A program made the translations under genes and the position numbers. Of a stretch of 61,421 nucleotides of DNA, positions 35,863-44,586 are shown piece after piece. How positions within the stretch are numbered: position 1 is the stretch's first letter; each line of letters starts with the position of its first letter. The DNA comes from Verrucomicrobiota bacterium. GTDB lineage: Bacteria; Verrucomicrobiota; Verrucomicrobiia; Limisphaerales; J093. Where the stretch lies: contig JAKQDD010000016.1 in the NCBI GenBank assembly GCA_029556615.1, forward strand, positions 1 to 61,421. Reading direction: 5' to 3'. The notes below the pieces were generated by a model. It was not told where the DNA came from. It worked only from the letters and a program-made list of their open reading frames with translations, and ran no database searches.

Positions 35863-36336
35863 TCAGGAGGGAGTGACTGTGACCTTCAACCCCTCGACCC
35901 GGGCCGCCTCGCCCTGAATGCGGTCGGCGGTCAGGAACGCCTCGGCTCCGAGTTGCAGAGCGAACGCAACGTGCAGGAGATCAAAGGCGCGACAGCCCAA
36001 TCGTCCCGTGTGGCATTCCGAAAGTGTGCGGGCGCGCGCGAAGGCAGCGTCCGCATCGGCCAGAGCATCGACAAGCCAGCCGCGTTCGAGCCAGCGTTCG
36101 AGGCGGCCCAAGGCGGAGTCGTGCTCGCGTCGAATGGCGTGGCGTGCGGTGCGGGCGGAGGTTTGCCGCTGATGAAAGGCCCGTTGGCGGATGGCGTTGG
36201 TCACTTCCAGGGCGTGCAGCGGCAGGAAGACCAACCGGGGGAAATCCAGCCTGCGAAACTCGGCCATCGCCTGCTCCGAACCAGCCTCGTGCGCCGCCAG
36301 TTTCACGAGGAAACTGGTATCCGCGTAGACCTTCAT
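35863..36336 (-). CDS. PIN-domain toxin (VapC-like)
   Basis: This 157-residue predicted ribonuclease has the acidic PIN-domain residues in [25 protein letters not shown], the late FDLLHVAFA and FLTADR. Such proteins cleave tRNA or mRNA when freed from their antitoxin. The start overlaps the stop of the antitoxin gene (ATGA), the classic antitoxin-first arrangement. The locus sits as a small cassette between cimA and purH. Confidence 0.85.
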   Translation of the reverse strand: MKVYADTSFLVKLAAHEAGSEQAMAEFRRLDFPRLVFLPLHALEVTNAIRQRAFHQRQTSARTARHAIRREHDSALGRLERWLERGWLVDALADADAAFARARTLSECHTGRLGCRAFDLLHVAFALQLGAEAFLTADRIQGEAARVEGLKVTVTPS

Positions 36337-36575
36337 CGGCGGGATGCCAGGACGATCCTCGAGAGCGGAAGCCCGGATGGCGGTTCCCGCAGGACCTCGG
36401 CCAGTTCGGCCTCGATTTCGCTCCGTCGCCGTGGCGTGTCATCGTGTGCCGGAGCCGCCTGGATCACCCACAAGGGCTGGCCGTTGTCGGTGACCTGCAC
36501 GGGAAGGCCGGCCCGCGTCATTCGTTTGACCTTGAGCGGTTCCCGAACCAGGCTGCGCAGCGTGACCGTTTTCAT
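36333..36575 (-). CDS. Antitoxin, Phd/YefM-like
   Basis: Start at ATG 36575 ([16 protein letters not shown]), 80 residues, chosen because the protein begins with a beta-alpha element typical of Phd/YefM DNA-binding domains. The centre reads [19 protein letters not shown]. The C-terminal part ([17 protein letters not shown]) is helical and probably wraps the toxin. It would neutralise the PIN toxin and repress the operon. A longer frame upstream is not supported by content. Confidence 0.75.
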   Translation of the reverse strand: MKTVTLRSLVREPLKVKRMTRAGLPVQVTDNGQPLWVIQAAPAHDDTPRRRSEIEAELAEVLREPPSGLPLSRIVLASRR

Positions 36576-36896
36576 CGGCGTCAGACAGTATTGGCTGACA
36601 GTAATGGCGTCAAGCTCCGCGGCGCGTCTGAGGTTGGAGCCATGGGCTCCGGCGATAACAAGAACGGCGCACCCTGTTGCTCTCGTTTCCGGTTCAGGCT
36701 CTGGAGCCGGATGGTGGCACCCCGCCAACCGCCCCGGTCCACCGCTGGGCCATCCCTCGGATCGTCAGCGCCGTTTCCCGGCGTCAACGCGCCCGCATTG
36801 ATGTATGGGACGCCTTGGGGTATTCGACCTCGCGAGAGTCCTCGGATTCAGTCATTGACTCCGGCGGCAGACCTGCCGAAGTTGAAGGCGAACTGT
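36576..36896. other. Intergenic region between toxin-antitoxin pair and purH
   Basis: This 321-bp divergent region between the antitoxin and purH must hold promoters for both. I see no clear -35/-10 pair, no palindrome longer than a few bases and no convincing small gene. Open frames here are shadows or extensions of purH and the antitoxin. Confidence 0.5.
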
Positions 36897-38474
36897 ATGG
36901 CCAGAATCCAGCGCGCCCTCCTTTCGGTGTTCGACAAGACCGGCTTGGTGCCCCTGGCGCAGGCGCTTCGCGCCGCACGCGTCGAACTGGTCTCGACCGG
37001 CGGCACCGCCCGCGCCCTCCGCGAAGCGGGCCTGCCGGTCGTCGAATTGCACGAATTCACCGGGTTCCCCGAAATGCTCGACGGCCGGGTCAAAACGCTG
37101 CACCCCAAGGTGCACGGCGGGCTTCTGTTCCGCCGGGGCCTCCCGGAACACGAGGAGGCGATCCGGAAGCATGGGATCCGCCCCATCGACCTGGTGGTGG
37201 TCAACCTCTATCCCTTCGAGAAAACAGTGGCGAAACCCGACGTCAGCCTCGCCGAGGCCATCGAGAACATTGACATCGGCGGACCCGCCATGCTCCGCAG
37301 CGCCGCCAAAAACCATGATCACGTCACCGTCGTCGCCGACCCCGCCGATTACGCCGAGGTGGCGGACCAGATTCTGGCCGCCGGCGAGACCACCATCGGC
37401 TTGCGCCGCCGCCTGGCAGCCAAGGTCTACGCCCGAACCGCCGCCTACGACGCCGCCATCGCCGCCCACCTGCCAAAACTCTTCGGCACCGCCACCCCTC
37501 CCGCCCCCCCGGACCGGCCGCTGCCGCCGGCAAGCCTCGATGTCGCCGCACCCCTCGCCCAAAGGCTGCGTTACGGCGAGAACCCGCACCAGACAGCCGC
37601 CCTCTACGGCCGGTTCGGCGAGTTCTTCGAACAGCTCCATGGCAAGGAACTGTCCTACAACAACATCCTCGATCTGACCGCCGCCGCCGCGCTCATCGGC
37701 GAGTTCGCCCAGGACGCGCCAACGCTCGCGATTCTCAAGCACACCAACCCCTGCGGCGTGGGCCAGGCGGACTCCCTGCGAGCGGCCTGGGACCGGGCGT
37801 TGGCCACGGACCGGCAGGCGCCCTTCGGTGGCATCATCACCGTCAATCAACCGCTCGACGCCGCCTGCGCCGAGGCCATCGCCGGCATCTTCAGCGAGGT
37901 GATCGTCGCTCCCGATTTCGCAGCGGACGCCCTCGACGTCCTTCGCCAGAAGAAGAACCTGCGCCTCATCCGGATCCGGCAAGCGCCCGCCACCGCCGCC
38001 GCCGCCTGGGAGATCCGAAGTGTCGGCGCGGATTCCTACCTCTGGCAGGAACGGGATCTCACGGCGCTGCCGGGCAACGCCGCCCTCCGCGTCGTCACCC
38101 GCCGGGCGCCTTCGGCCGAGGAATGGCGGGCGCTGCGGTTCGGATGGCGCATCGTGAAGCATGTCAAGAGCAACGCCATCGTCTACGCGGGCGCGGACCG
38201 CACCCTGGGGATCGGAGCCGGCCAGATGAGCCGCGTGGACGCCAGCCGGATCGCCGTCTGGAAGGCCCAGGAGGCCGGCCTCTCCCTCCGCGACAGCGCG
38301 GTGTGCAGCGATGCCTTCTTCCCGTTCGCGGACGGTCTGGTGGCTGCAGCCGACGCGGGCGCCACGGCGGTCATCCAGCCCGGTGGCTCCCTCCGCGACG
38401 CCGAGGTCATCGCCGCAGCCGATGCGCGAAACGTGGCCATGGTCTTCACCGGCGTCCGCCATTTCCGGCACTAG
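36897..38474 (+). CDS. purH: Bifunctional AICAR transformylase/IMP cyclohydrolase
   Basis: Start at ATG 36897 ([16 protein letters not shown]), 525 residues. It catalyses the last two steps of de novo IMP synthesis. The N-terminal cyclohydrolase domain shows [31 protein letters not shown] and [17 protein letters not shown]. The C-terminal transformylase domain shows [24 protein letters not shown] and [11 protein letters not shown]. Length is normal. It precedes corA by 28 bp on the same strand. Confidence 0.97.
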   Translation: MARIQRALLSVFDKTGLVPLAQALRAARVELVSTGGTARALREAGLPVVELHEFTGFPEMLDGRVKTLHPKVHGGLLFRRGLPEHEEAIRKHGIRPIDLVVVNLYPFEKTVAKPDVSLAEAIENIDIGGPAMLRSAAKNHDHVTVVADPADYAEVADQILAAGETTIGLRRRLAAKVYARTAAYDAAIAAHLPKLFGTATPPAPPDRPLPPASLDVAAPLAQRLRYGENPHQTAALYGRFGEFFEQLHGKELSYNNILDLTAAAALIGEFAQDAPTLAILKHTNPCGVGQADSLRAAWDRALATDRQAPFGGIITVNQPLDAACAEAIAGIFSEVIVAPDFAADALDVLRQKKNLRLIRIRQAPATAAAAWEIRSVGADSYLWQERDLTALPGNAALRVVTRRAPSAEEWRALRFGWRIVKHVKSNAIVYAGADRTLGIGAGQMSRVDASRIAVWKAQEAGLSLRDSAVCSDAFFPFADGLVAAADAGATAVIQPGGSLRDAEVIAAADARNVAMVFTGVRHFRH

Positions 38475-38502
38475 CCCCGCGCCGCCCAACCCCATCCCCG
38501 GT

Positions 38503-39501
38503 ATGGTCCGGTCATTCGCCTTCACCACCCAGGGCCGCCTCCACACGAAGGATATCGCCCCCTTCCTGATCCCAACCCTGCTGGCGGATACCAACCTCTT
38601 TCTCTGGGTCGACCTCGAGTCGCCGACACCGGAGGAGACCCATTTCTACCTCGAAGAGGTGTTCCGATTCCATCCCCTCTCGATCGAGGACTGCGTGACG
38701 GAAAGCCCCTCGCCGAAGGTCGAGGAGTACCAGGCCAAGGAAGGCGATCTTTTCACCAACTACCTGTTCATGGTCATCCATGCGGTCGACTACAGCCGCA
38801 AGGACGGCGTGTTCGCCACGAGCGAGCTCAATTTCTTCCTGGGCAAGAACTTCCTGGTCACCTACCACGTCGTCCCGCTCAAGAGCGTCAGTAACACCGC
38901 CGAGCGCTGTCTCCGCAGCAATGTTCACATCGCCCGCGCTCCCGACCGGGTCGCTCATACCCTGCTCGATACCCTCGTCGAAAACTACAAGCCCGCCCTG
39001 GACGAATTGTCCCTCGAAATCGCCGAGCTCGAACAACAGGTTGTCCAGCAGCCGGGCCGCGAGACGCTCAACCGGATCATCCAGATCAAGAAAGAGGTGC
39101 TGCATCTCCGGCAGATCATCGGCCCGCAACGCGAGGTCCTCTCCCGGTTCGCCGCCGGCGAGTTCAAGCTGATCCGGGCGCATCTGGTTCCCTACTACCG
39201 CGACGTGTACGACGCCCTGTTCCATATCAACGAGCTGGCCCAGACCTACACGGACACCCTCACCGGGATCCTCCAGGTCTACCTGAACATGTCCTCCAAC
39301 CAGACGGGTGAGGTTGTCAAACTGCTGACCATGATCACGGTCATCACGACGCCCCTCATGATGTTCGGCACCTGGTACGGCATGAACTTCAAACACATGC
39401 CCGAGATCGAATGGCACTACGGCTACTCGATCGTCGCCCTGCTCACCGCCGCCTCGACCGCTGTCACCTACTGGTACTTCAAACGGCGACATTGGTTCTG
39501 A
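38503..39501 (+). CDS. corA: CorA-type magnesium transporter
   Basis: Start at ATG 38503 (MVRSFAFTTQG), 332 residues. This is an inner-membrane pentameric Mg2+ (or Co2+) channel. A long cytoplasmic alpha/beta domain and helical bundle (ENYKPALDELSLEIAELEQQV) is followed by two C-terminal membrane helices. The signature YGMNFKHMPE between them contains the GMN selectivity motif. It probably belongs to one transcript with purH and the kinase downstream. Confidence 0.92.
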   Translation: MVRSFAFTTQGRLHTKDIAPFLIPTLLADTNLFLWVDLESPTPEETHFYLEEVFRFHPLSIEDCVTESPSPKVEEYQAKEGDLFTNYLFMVIHAVDYSRKDGVFATSELNFFLGKNFLVTYHVVPLKSVSNTAERCLRSNVHIARAPDRVAHTLLDTLVENYKPALDELSLEIAELEQQVVQQPGRETLNRIIQIKKEVLHLRQIIGPQREVLSRFAAGEFKLIRAHLVPYYRDVYDALFHINELAQTYTDTLTGILQVYLNMSSNQTGEVVKLLTMITVITTPLMMFGTWYGMNFKHMPEIEWHYGYSIVALLTAASTAVTYWYFKRRHWF

Positions 39502-39526
39502 TCCCGGCAACGCCCCCGGGCGATTC

Positions 39527-40798
39527 ATGCACATCACGCACTCGAGCTTCCTCGACAAGGTCCTGGGCCGCCTCGACCGCCTTGACCCCGGCGACCTGCA
39601 GAAACTTGTCCAGCGCCTCGCCCGCGAACGCGATTTCCTCGAGACCCTCTTCAATACCATCGAAGACGGCATCCTCGTCCTCAACGCCCAAGGCCGCGTC
39701 GTCTACGCGAACCGGTCCGCCGGACGATTGCTCGGACTCCCCGCCCAGGGCACCGAGGATCTCGATATCGAGCGCGTCCTGCCCGAACTCGACTGGCCGG
39801 GCATGGCCGCCGCCGGCACCGAAGGCGGCGCCGGCGTCATCCGCCGCGAGATCGAGGTCAATTACCCGCGCCCCCGCTTCCTCCGCGTCCTCGCCGCCCC
39901 CCTCGCCGCCCACGACGAGCCTGGCCTCGGCTTTGCCCTCGTCCTACACGACGCCACGGAGGCCCGCCGCGAGCGTTTCCAGGCCATCGAAAGCGAGAGT
40001 CTCCACGCCTTGACCCTCCTCGCCGCCAGCATCGCCCACGAAATCGGCAATCCCCTGAACGCCCTCCATATCCACCTCCAGCTCCTCGAACGCGAATTGC
40101 GCCGCCTCCGCACCCGGACGGCCGCCGTCCCCACCCCCGTCCGTCGGGGCGCGCGTCGCCGCGGACCCCCGCCGCCGCCATCGCCCGAAGAAGCCGAAGC
40201 CGTTCTCGACCGGATGGAGAAGTTCCTCGGGGTCGCCAAAGGCGAGATCGTCCGGCTCGACTACATGCTGAAGCAGTTCCTCGCCATCCGGCCCTCGCAA
40301 CCCCAGTTGGCCATGGCGTCGTTGAACACGGTCGTCCGCGAAACGCTCGACCTCCTCCGACCCGAACTCGACAACCGCGGGCTGCGCATCGAAACCCACC
40401 TCGGCCGCGCCCTGCCCGAGGTGCCGCTCGACCCCGATCAAATCAAGCAGGCGCTGGTCAACCTCATCAAGAACTCGATGCAGGCCAGCACCAAGGGCGG
40501 CTTGCTGGCCGTCCAAACCGGCACCCTCGGCGATGGCGTCTGGGTCAGCGTCGCCGACACCGGCGTCGGCATCCCTCAGGACGAGCTCACCCGCATCTTC
40601 GAACCCTACTTCACCACCAAACACAAGGGATCCGGCCTCGGCCTGATGATCGTCTACCGGATCGTCCGCGACCACGGCGGCCGGATCGATGTCGAGAGCA
40701 ATCCCGGCCACGGCACCGTCTTCCGAATCTGGCTGCCGGTTCGCGAGCCCGGCCCGCGGTTGCTCCCCCCAGCCCCCGAGAATGAGGATCCTGCCTGA
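39527..40798 (+). CDS. PAS-domain sensor histidine kinase
   Basis: This 423-residue soluble kinase begins with a helical segment. A PAS domain (FNTIEDGILVLNAQGRVVYAN, shown as its start FNTIEDGILVLN) spans residues about 40-150. The H-box is AASIAHEIGNPLNAL with the phospho-acceptor His. The ATPase boxes are N (LVNLIKNSMQA), G1 (VADTGVGIP), F (FEPYFTTK) and G2 (GSGLGLMIV). An unusual Arg/Pro-rich insert (TAAVPTPVRRGARRRGPPPP) separates the H-box helix from the second helix. No membrane segment is present and no response regulator is adjacent. The last 17 bp overlap the next gene. Confidence 0.88.
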   Translation: MHITHSSFLDKVLGRLDRLDPGDLQKLVQRLARERDFLETLFNTIEDGILVLNAQGRVVYANRSAGRLLGLPAQGTEDLDIERVLPELDWPGMAAAGTEGGAGVIRREIEVNYPRPRFLRVLAAPLAAHDEPGLGFALVLHDATEARRERFQAIESESLHALTLLAASIAHEIGNPLNALHIHLQLLERELRRLRTRTAAVPTPVRRGARRRGPPPPPSPEEAEAVLDRMEKFLGVAKGEIVRLDYMLKQFLAIRPSQPQLAMASLNTVVRETLDLLRPELDNRGLRIETHLGRALPEVPLDPDQIKQALVNLIKNSMQASTKGGLLAVQTGTLGDGVWVSVADTGVGIPQDELTRIFEPYFTTKHKGSGLGLMIVYRIVRDHGGRIDVESNPGHGTVFRIWLPVREPGPRLLPPAPENEDPA

Positions 40799-43634
40799 CT
40801 CCGCCCACCGCGCCCGGATCTGGGCCTGGCTCCTGCTGCTGGCGACCGCCACCGCCCCAACCGCCCTCGGTTGGGGGCCGCCCTCAACCCCAACCACCCC
40901 GGCTGCCGCGCCCCCCGCCCCGCCCCGGTGGCGCGTGCTGCAATCGTGGACCTTCGATCGCCCCGGCGATTTCTCGGGATGGACCCCCAACGCCCACGTG
41001 ACCCAGGCGACCGTCGATGCTGCCTCCCTCAGCGGTCGCTGCGTCGGACCTGATCCCATTCTCGAATACCAACCGTCGCTGGCGATCGATGCCTCGCCCT
41101 GGCAGGCTGTTGAAATCCGGCTGCGATCCTCGAAGCCGGGCACCGCCGAGCTGTTCTGGAGCCCTACGCGCGAGGGCCGCTACGGAGGATTCTCCCAGGC
41201 CCAAAGCACCCGGTTCCGGATCGATGGTGACCCCCACTGGCATACGTACCGCATCCTCCCCTTCTGGCAACAGACCCGCCGCATCGTCCGATTGCGGCTC
41301 GACCTCTTCGACGACACCACGTTCGACTTGGGCTCGATCCGAATCCTCGAATGGACTCCGCCGCCGCTCGTTGACCCCCCGCGGTTCGATGCCTCGGCCC
41401 CCGCTTGCCCGTGGCACCTCATCCCCACCCGAACCGAGGAGCCCAGCCCGGGCATGACGACGACTCTTGACCAACTTCTCCTCAGCCCGCCGGTCCAGGT
41501 CAGCGCCGCCGCGTTCAGTATCGTCAGCCTCGTCCTCTCTGTGCCGCCAACCGCCGGCTCCTCCGAACCGGCACCCGTGCACGCCGCTCTCGGCTTCGCC
41601 ACCGACCAGCAGCCGGGCCTGCAAAGCCACCGGTTCACCCTCCTGGCTGACGGCCGGGAACACCGCTACAACCTCGATCTGCTCGATTGCCCCTCCTGGC
41701 GCGGCACCATCCTGGCCCTGGCCTTGCACCTCCCCGGTGCCGCCCCACCGGGGCTGCGCTCGCTCGCCGTCAGCGACCAACCGCAAGGGCCACCTGAACT
41801 CCGCGTCGAAGGCTTCGCCCTCGCTGACCCCCTGCCCCGGACCGGCCGGCCAACCCCCCTCCGGCTCACCCTCCGGAACCTCGGCGCCGAAACCGCCACC
41901 AACATCGATCTGGCTCTCGCCCTGCCCCCCGGCCTCCGCCTGCTCGACCCGGTGACCCGGACTCAACAGGTCGCCTCCCTCCGATTCGATGAGGAGGCGA
42001 CCCTCGAATGGCGCGTCCACGCCGAGATCCTCCCGCACGACCCGATCGCCGTCCATGTCGTTGCGCCCAATGCCGCCGCCGTCACACAGCATTGCCCGGC
42101 CTCTTTCCGCACTCCGCCCGTGGTGCCCCCCACGGACTACGTCCCCGTGCCCCAACCGGTCCGAGGACCCTTCGACGTTGGCGCCTACTACTTCCCCGGA
42201 TGGAAGACAGCCAGCGCCTGGAGCCCCATCCAGCGCTTCCCGGAACGCCAACCCGTCCTCGGCTGGTATCGCGAGGGCGATCCTGAGGTTGCCGACTGGC
42301 ACATCAAATGGGCGGTCGAACATGGCTTCACGTTCTTCGCCTACGACTGGTACTGGTCCCAGGGAACCCGGCAGCTCGAGCATGCTCTGCACCAAGGCTA
42401 CTTCAACGCGCGTTACCGCCGCCTCCTCAAGTTCTGCCTGCTCTGGGCGAACCATAATCCGCCCGGCTCGTCCTCTCCCGAGGATTGCCTCGACGTAACC
42501 CGCTACTGGATCGACCACTACTTCCGCCGACCCGAGTATTTCGCCCCCGGCGGCAAACCCCTGGTCATTCTCTTTAGCCCCGACCGCCTCACCGCCGACC
42601 TCGGCACCGATCGCGTCCGCCCCACCCTCGAAGCCATGCGAGCGGAATGCGTCCGCGCAGGCCTTCCCGGACTCTGGCTCGCGGCCTGTGTCGGCGACAC
42701 CGGCCAAGGCCGCACCGCCTTCACCCAAGGCTACGATGCAGTGACCGGCTACAACTGGCCCAGCCTGGGAATGACCGGCGAGGGTCTGTTCGCTCCCTAC
42801 GCATCCCTGCTGGCCGGCTACCGCAACACCTGGGAAAGCCTCCGCGCTCTCGGCCCGCTCATCGTCCCCTTGAGCGGCGGCTGGGACAGCCGGCCGTGGC
42901 ACGGAGAGAACAACATCGTCCGGTTCGGCCGCACGCCCCCCCAGTTCCGCCTGCACCTCGACGACGCCTTCCAGTTCCTCGACCGGCACACCGCCCGGTC
43001 CCCACTCGATTGCATCGCCCTCATCGAGGCCTGGAACGAGTGGGGCGAGGGATCCTACATCGAACCCCACCAGGAGTTCGGGTTCGGCTACCTCGACGAG
43101 GTCCGCGAGGTGTTCACGAGCGCTCCACGCGACCACCTCGACCTCGCGCCCGCCGATGTCGGACGCGGTCCCTACGACGTCGACCCGCTGCCAGCCGGCC
43201 GAACATCGTGGGACTTCGCCCACGAGGACCAGGGCTGGGACCACACCATGGACCTCGCCGACCGGGAGGTCCACGGCGGCGCCTTGTGCGCCCGGTCCAT
43301 AGGGCCCGACCCCGCTCTCTTTGGCCCGCCCATGGACGCCGCGGCCGGCAGCTTCGCCCGGGTGCGCGTTCGCATGAGACTCACCGTCACAGTCCCCTCG
43401 CCCGCAACCGACCGCGCCCAGCTCTTCTGGACCACGCGGCGGTCGCCCGAGAGCGAGGCGTCGAGCGAACGCTTCGAAGTCGCCCTCGATGGCGCCTGGC
43501 ACGAGTACACCATCCCCGTCGGCCATAACCCACGGTGGCGCGGACGCATCACCCGCCTCCGGCTCGACCCCGGCAACCGGGCGGGGATCAGCATCGCCAT
43601 CAGCAATGTGCAACTGGTGCCGGGACCTCCGTGA
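40782..43634 (+). CDS. Secreted WbsX/GH99-like protein with two flanking jelly-roll modules
   Basis: Start at ATG 40782 (MRILPDSAHRAR), inside the end of the kinase gene, giving a good signal peptide (ARIWAWLLLLATATAPTALG). The centre is a GH99-like/WbsX barrel, starting DVGAYYFPGWKTASAW and ending IALIEAWNEWGEGSYIEPH. It includes HGFTFFAYDWYW and LKFCLLWANHN. An N-terminal module (RPGDFSGWTPNAHV) and a C-terminal module (HEDQGWDHTMDLAD) look like copies of one carbohydrate-binding-like fold; both contain AELFWS/AQLFWT and end in IRLRLD-like words. A CARDB-like domain (RPTPLRLTLRNLGAE) precedes the barrel. It probably acts on extracellular glycans; the substrate is unknown. Confidence 0.78.
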   Translation: MRILPDSAHRARIWAWLLLLATATAPTALGWGPPSTPTTPAAAPPAPPRWRVLQSWTFDRPGDFSGWTPNAHVTQATVDAASLSGRCVGPDPILEYQPSLAIDASPWQAVEIRLRSSKPGTAELFWSPTREGRYGGFSQAQSTRFRIDGDPHWHTYRILPFWQQTRRIVRLRLDLFDDTTFDLGSIRILEWTPPPLVDPPRFDASAPACPWHLIPTRTEEPSPGMTTTLDQLLLSPPVQVSAAAFSIVSLVLSVPPTAGSSEPAPVHAALGFATDQQPGLQSHRFTLLADGREHRYNLDLLDCPSWRGTILALALHLPGAAPPGLRSLAVSDQPQGPPELRVEGFALADPLPRTGRPTPLRLTLRNLGAETATNIDLALALPPGLRLLDPVTRTQQVASLRFDEEATLEWRVHAEILPHDPIAVHVVAPNAAAVTQHCPASFRTPPVVPPTDYVPVPQPVRGPFDVGAYYFPGWKTASAWSPIQRFPERQPVLGWYREGDPEVADWHIKWAVEHGFTFFAYDWYWSQGTRQLEHALHQGYFNARYRRLLKFCLLWANHNPPGSSSPEDCLDVTRYWIDHYFRRPEYFAPGGKPLVILFSPDRLTADLGTDRVRPTLEAMRAECVRAGLPGLWLAACVGDTGQGRTAFTQGYDAVTGYNWPSLGMTGEGLFAPYASLLAGYRNTWESLRALGPLIVPLSGGWDSRPWHGENNIVRFGRTPPQFRLHLDDAFQFLDRHTARSPLDCIALIEAWNEWGEGSYIEPHQEFGFGYLDEVREVFTSAPRDHLDLAPADVGRGPYDVDPLPAGRTSWDFAHEDQGWDHTMDLADREVHGGALCARSIGPDPALFGPPMDAAAGSFARVRVRMRLTVTVPSPATDRAQLFWTTRRSPESEASSERFEVALDGAWHEYTIPVGHNPRWRGRITRLRLDPGNRAGISIAISNVQLVPGPP

Positions 43635-43670
43635 ACGCCGTCCGCGATAGCGTCCCGTAGCCGCCCGCGG

Positions 43671-43816
43671 AGCCTTCCTGCCTTCCCGGACCCTCTGATC
43701 CGCGCCTCGCTAATGTTGAGTCCTCGACGGAAGGACGGATGGCCTGGAACCGGACCGGACAGAACTTGACCTGTTGACCCCAGAGTCCACGAGTCGAGGA
43801 CTCTAGCGAGGCGCGG
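43671..43816 (-). repeat. 179-bp double stem-loop element, copy B (rearranged)
   Basis: The first stem-loop is intact (TTGAGTCCTCGAC... with ...GTCGAGGACTC), and the core GTCAACAGGTCAAG is conserved on the minus strand. The outer arm of the second stem-loop is missing at the left. AGCGAGGCGCGG then appears again at the right end, followed by bases like another second loop. The copy is therefore truncated and rearranged. The stretch 43635-43943 between the WbsX gene and the sigma factor holds nothing else recognisable. Confidence 0.75.
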
Positions 43817-43943
43817 GACAGGGGGTGGTCAGGGACAGCGGGATCTCCATGCGGGGGCGTTCCCTTGCAGAGAGCGTTGCAGTGCTGGAACCCGGCCTGT
43901 GTTTCAGAATCGACCTGCGGGCGGGTTCGTGTATCCTCGTTGC

Positions 43944-44501
43944 GTGAGCGACGTCACGCGCATCCTGGACCGCGTGCAGGAAGGCGAAGCCAGGGCCGCC
44001 GAGGAACTGCTCCCGCTCGTCTACGACGAACTCCGGCGACTGGCGGCGCTGAAGATGGCGCGCGAGGCCCCGGGCCAGACGCTGCAAGCGACGGCCCTGG
44101 TGCATGAGGCATGGCTCCGCTTGGTGGGCGAGACCCATCAGTCATGGAAAAGCCGCGGTCACTTCTTTGCGGCAGCGGCCGAAGCCATGCGCCGCATCCT
44201 GATCGAGAACGCCCGGCGCCGACGTGCCCTCCGCCATGGCGGGGCCCTGGTGCGCGTGGACCTGTCCGACGTCGAACCGGCCGCGGACCGGGGGGATGAT
44301 CGCCTGTTCGAAGTCAGTGAAGCGCTCGAGGAACTGGCCCTTCTGGACCCCTTCCAGGCGGAAGTGGTGAAGTTGCGTTTCTTCCTCGGCTTGAAGGTCG
44401 AAGAAATCGCGCGGCTGCGCGGCGTCTCCGAGAAGACCGTGCGACGCCAATGGACCCACGCCCGCGCCTGGCTTTTCGAACGCATCCGGCTCGGGGAGTG
44501 A
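43944..44501 (+). CDS. ECF sigma factor, kinase-linked type
   Basis: Start placed at GTG 43944 (MSDVTRILDRVQEGEA), 185 residues. Region 2 is ALVHEAWLRLVGE and HFFAAAAEAMRRILIENARRR, and region 4 is LKVEEIARLRGVSEKTVRRQW. This resembles the ECF subgroup of Planctomycetes and Verrucomicrobiota (ECF_ribo/TIGR02999-type) that is encoded beside Ser/Thr kinases. Here the kinase fusion follows after 85 bp. It probably redirects RNA polymerase when the kinase senses an external signal. The anti-sigma role may be played by the kinase itself, since no separate anti-sigma gene is present. Confidence 0.88.
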   Translation: MSDVTRILDRVQEGEARAAEELLPLVYDELRRLAALKMAREAPGQTLQATALVHEAWLRLVGETHQSWKSRGHFFAAAAEAMRRILIENARRRRALRHGGALVRVDLSDVEPAADRGDDRLFEVSEALEELALLDPFQAEVVKLRFFLGLKVEEIARLRGVSEKTVRRQWTHARAWLFERIRLGE

Positions 44502-44586
44502 GCGAGCCAGGCAGGCGGCAGCCGGCTTTCTGCAGAGGATTCAGTCAGCAGGTGTCCGTTTTCGCCCGGTTATTTCGCACTGTAAG

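Noticed and set aside
36024..36896. N-terminal extension of purH by about 290 codons
   Set aside because: The extension runs antisense to the toxin-antitoxin genes and lacks PurH similarity; the family N-terminus begins at 36897.
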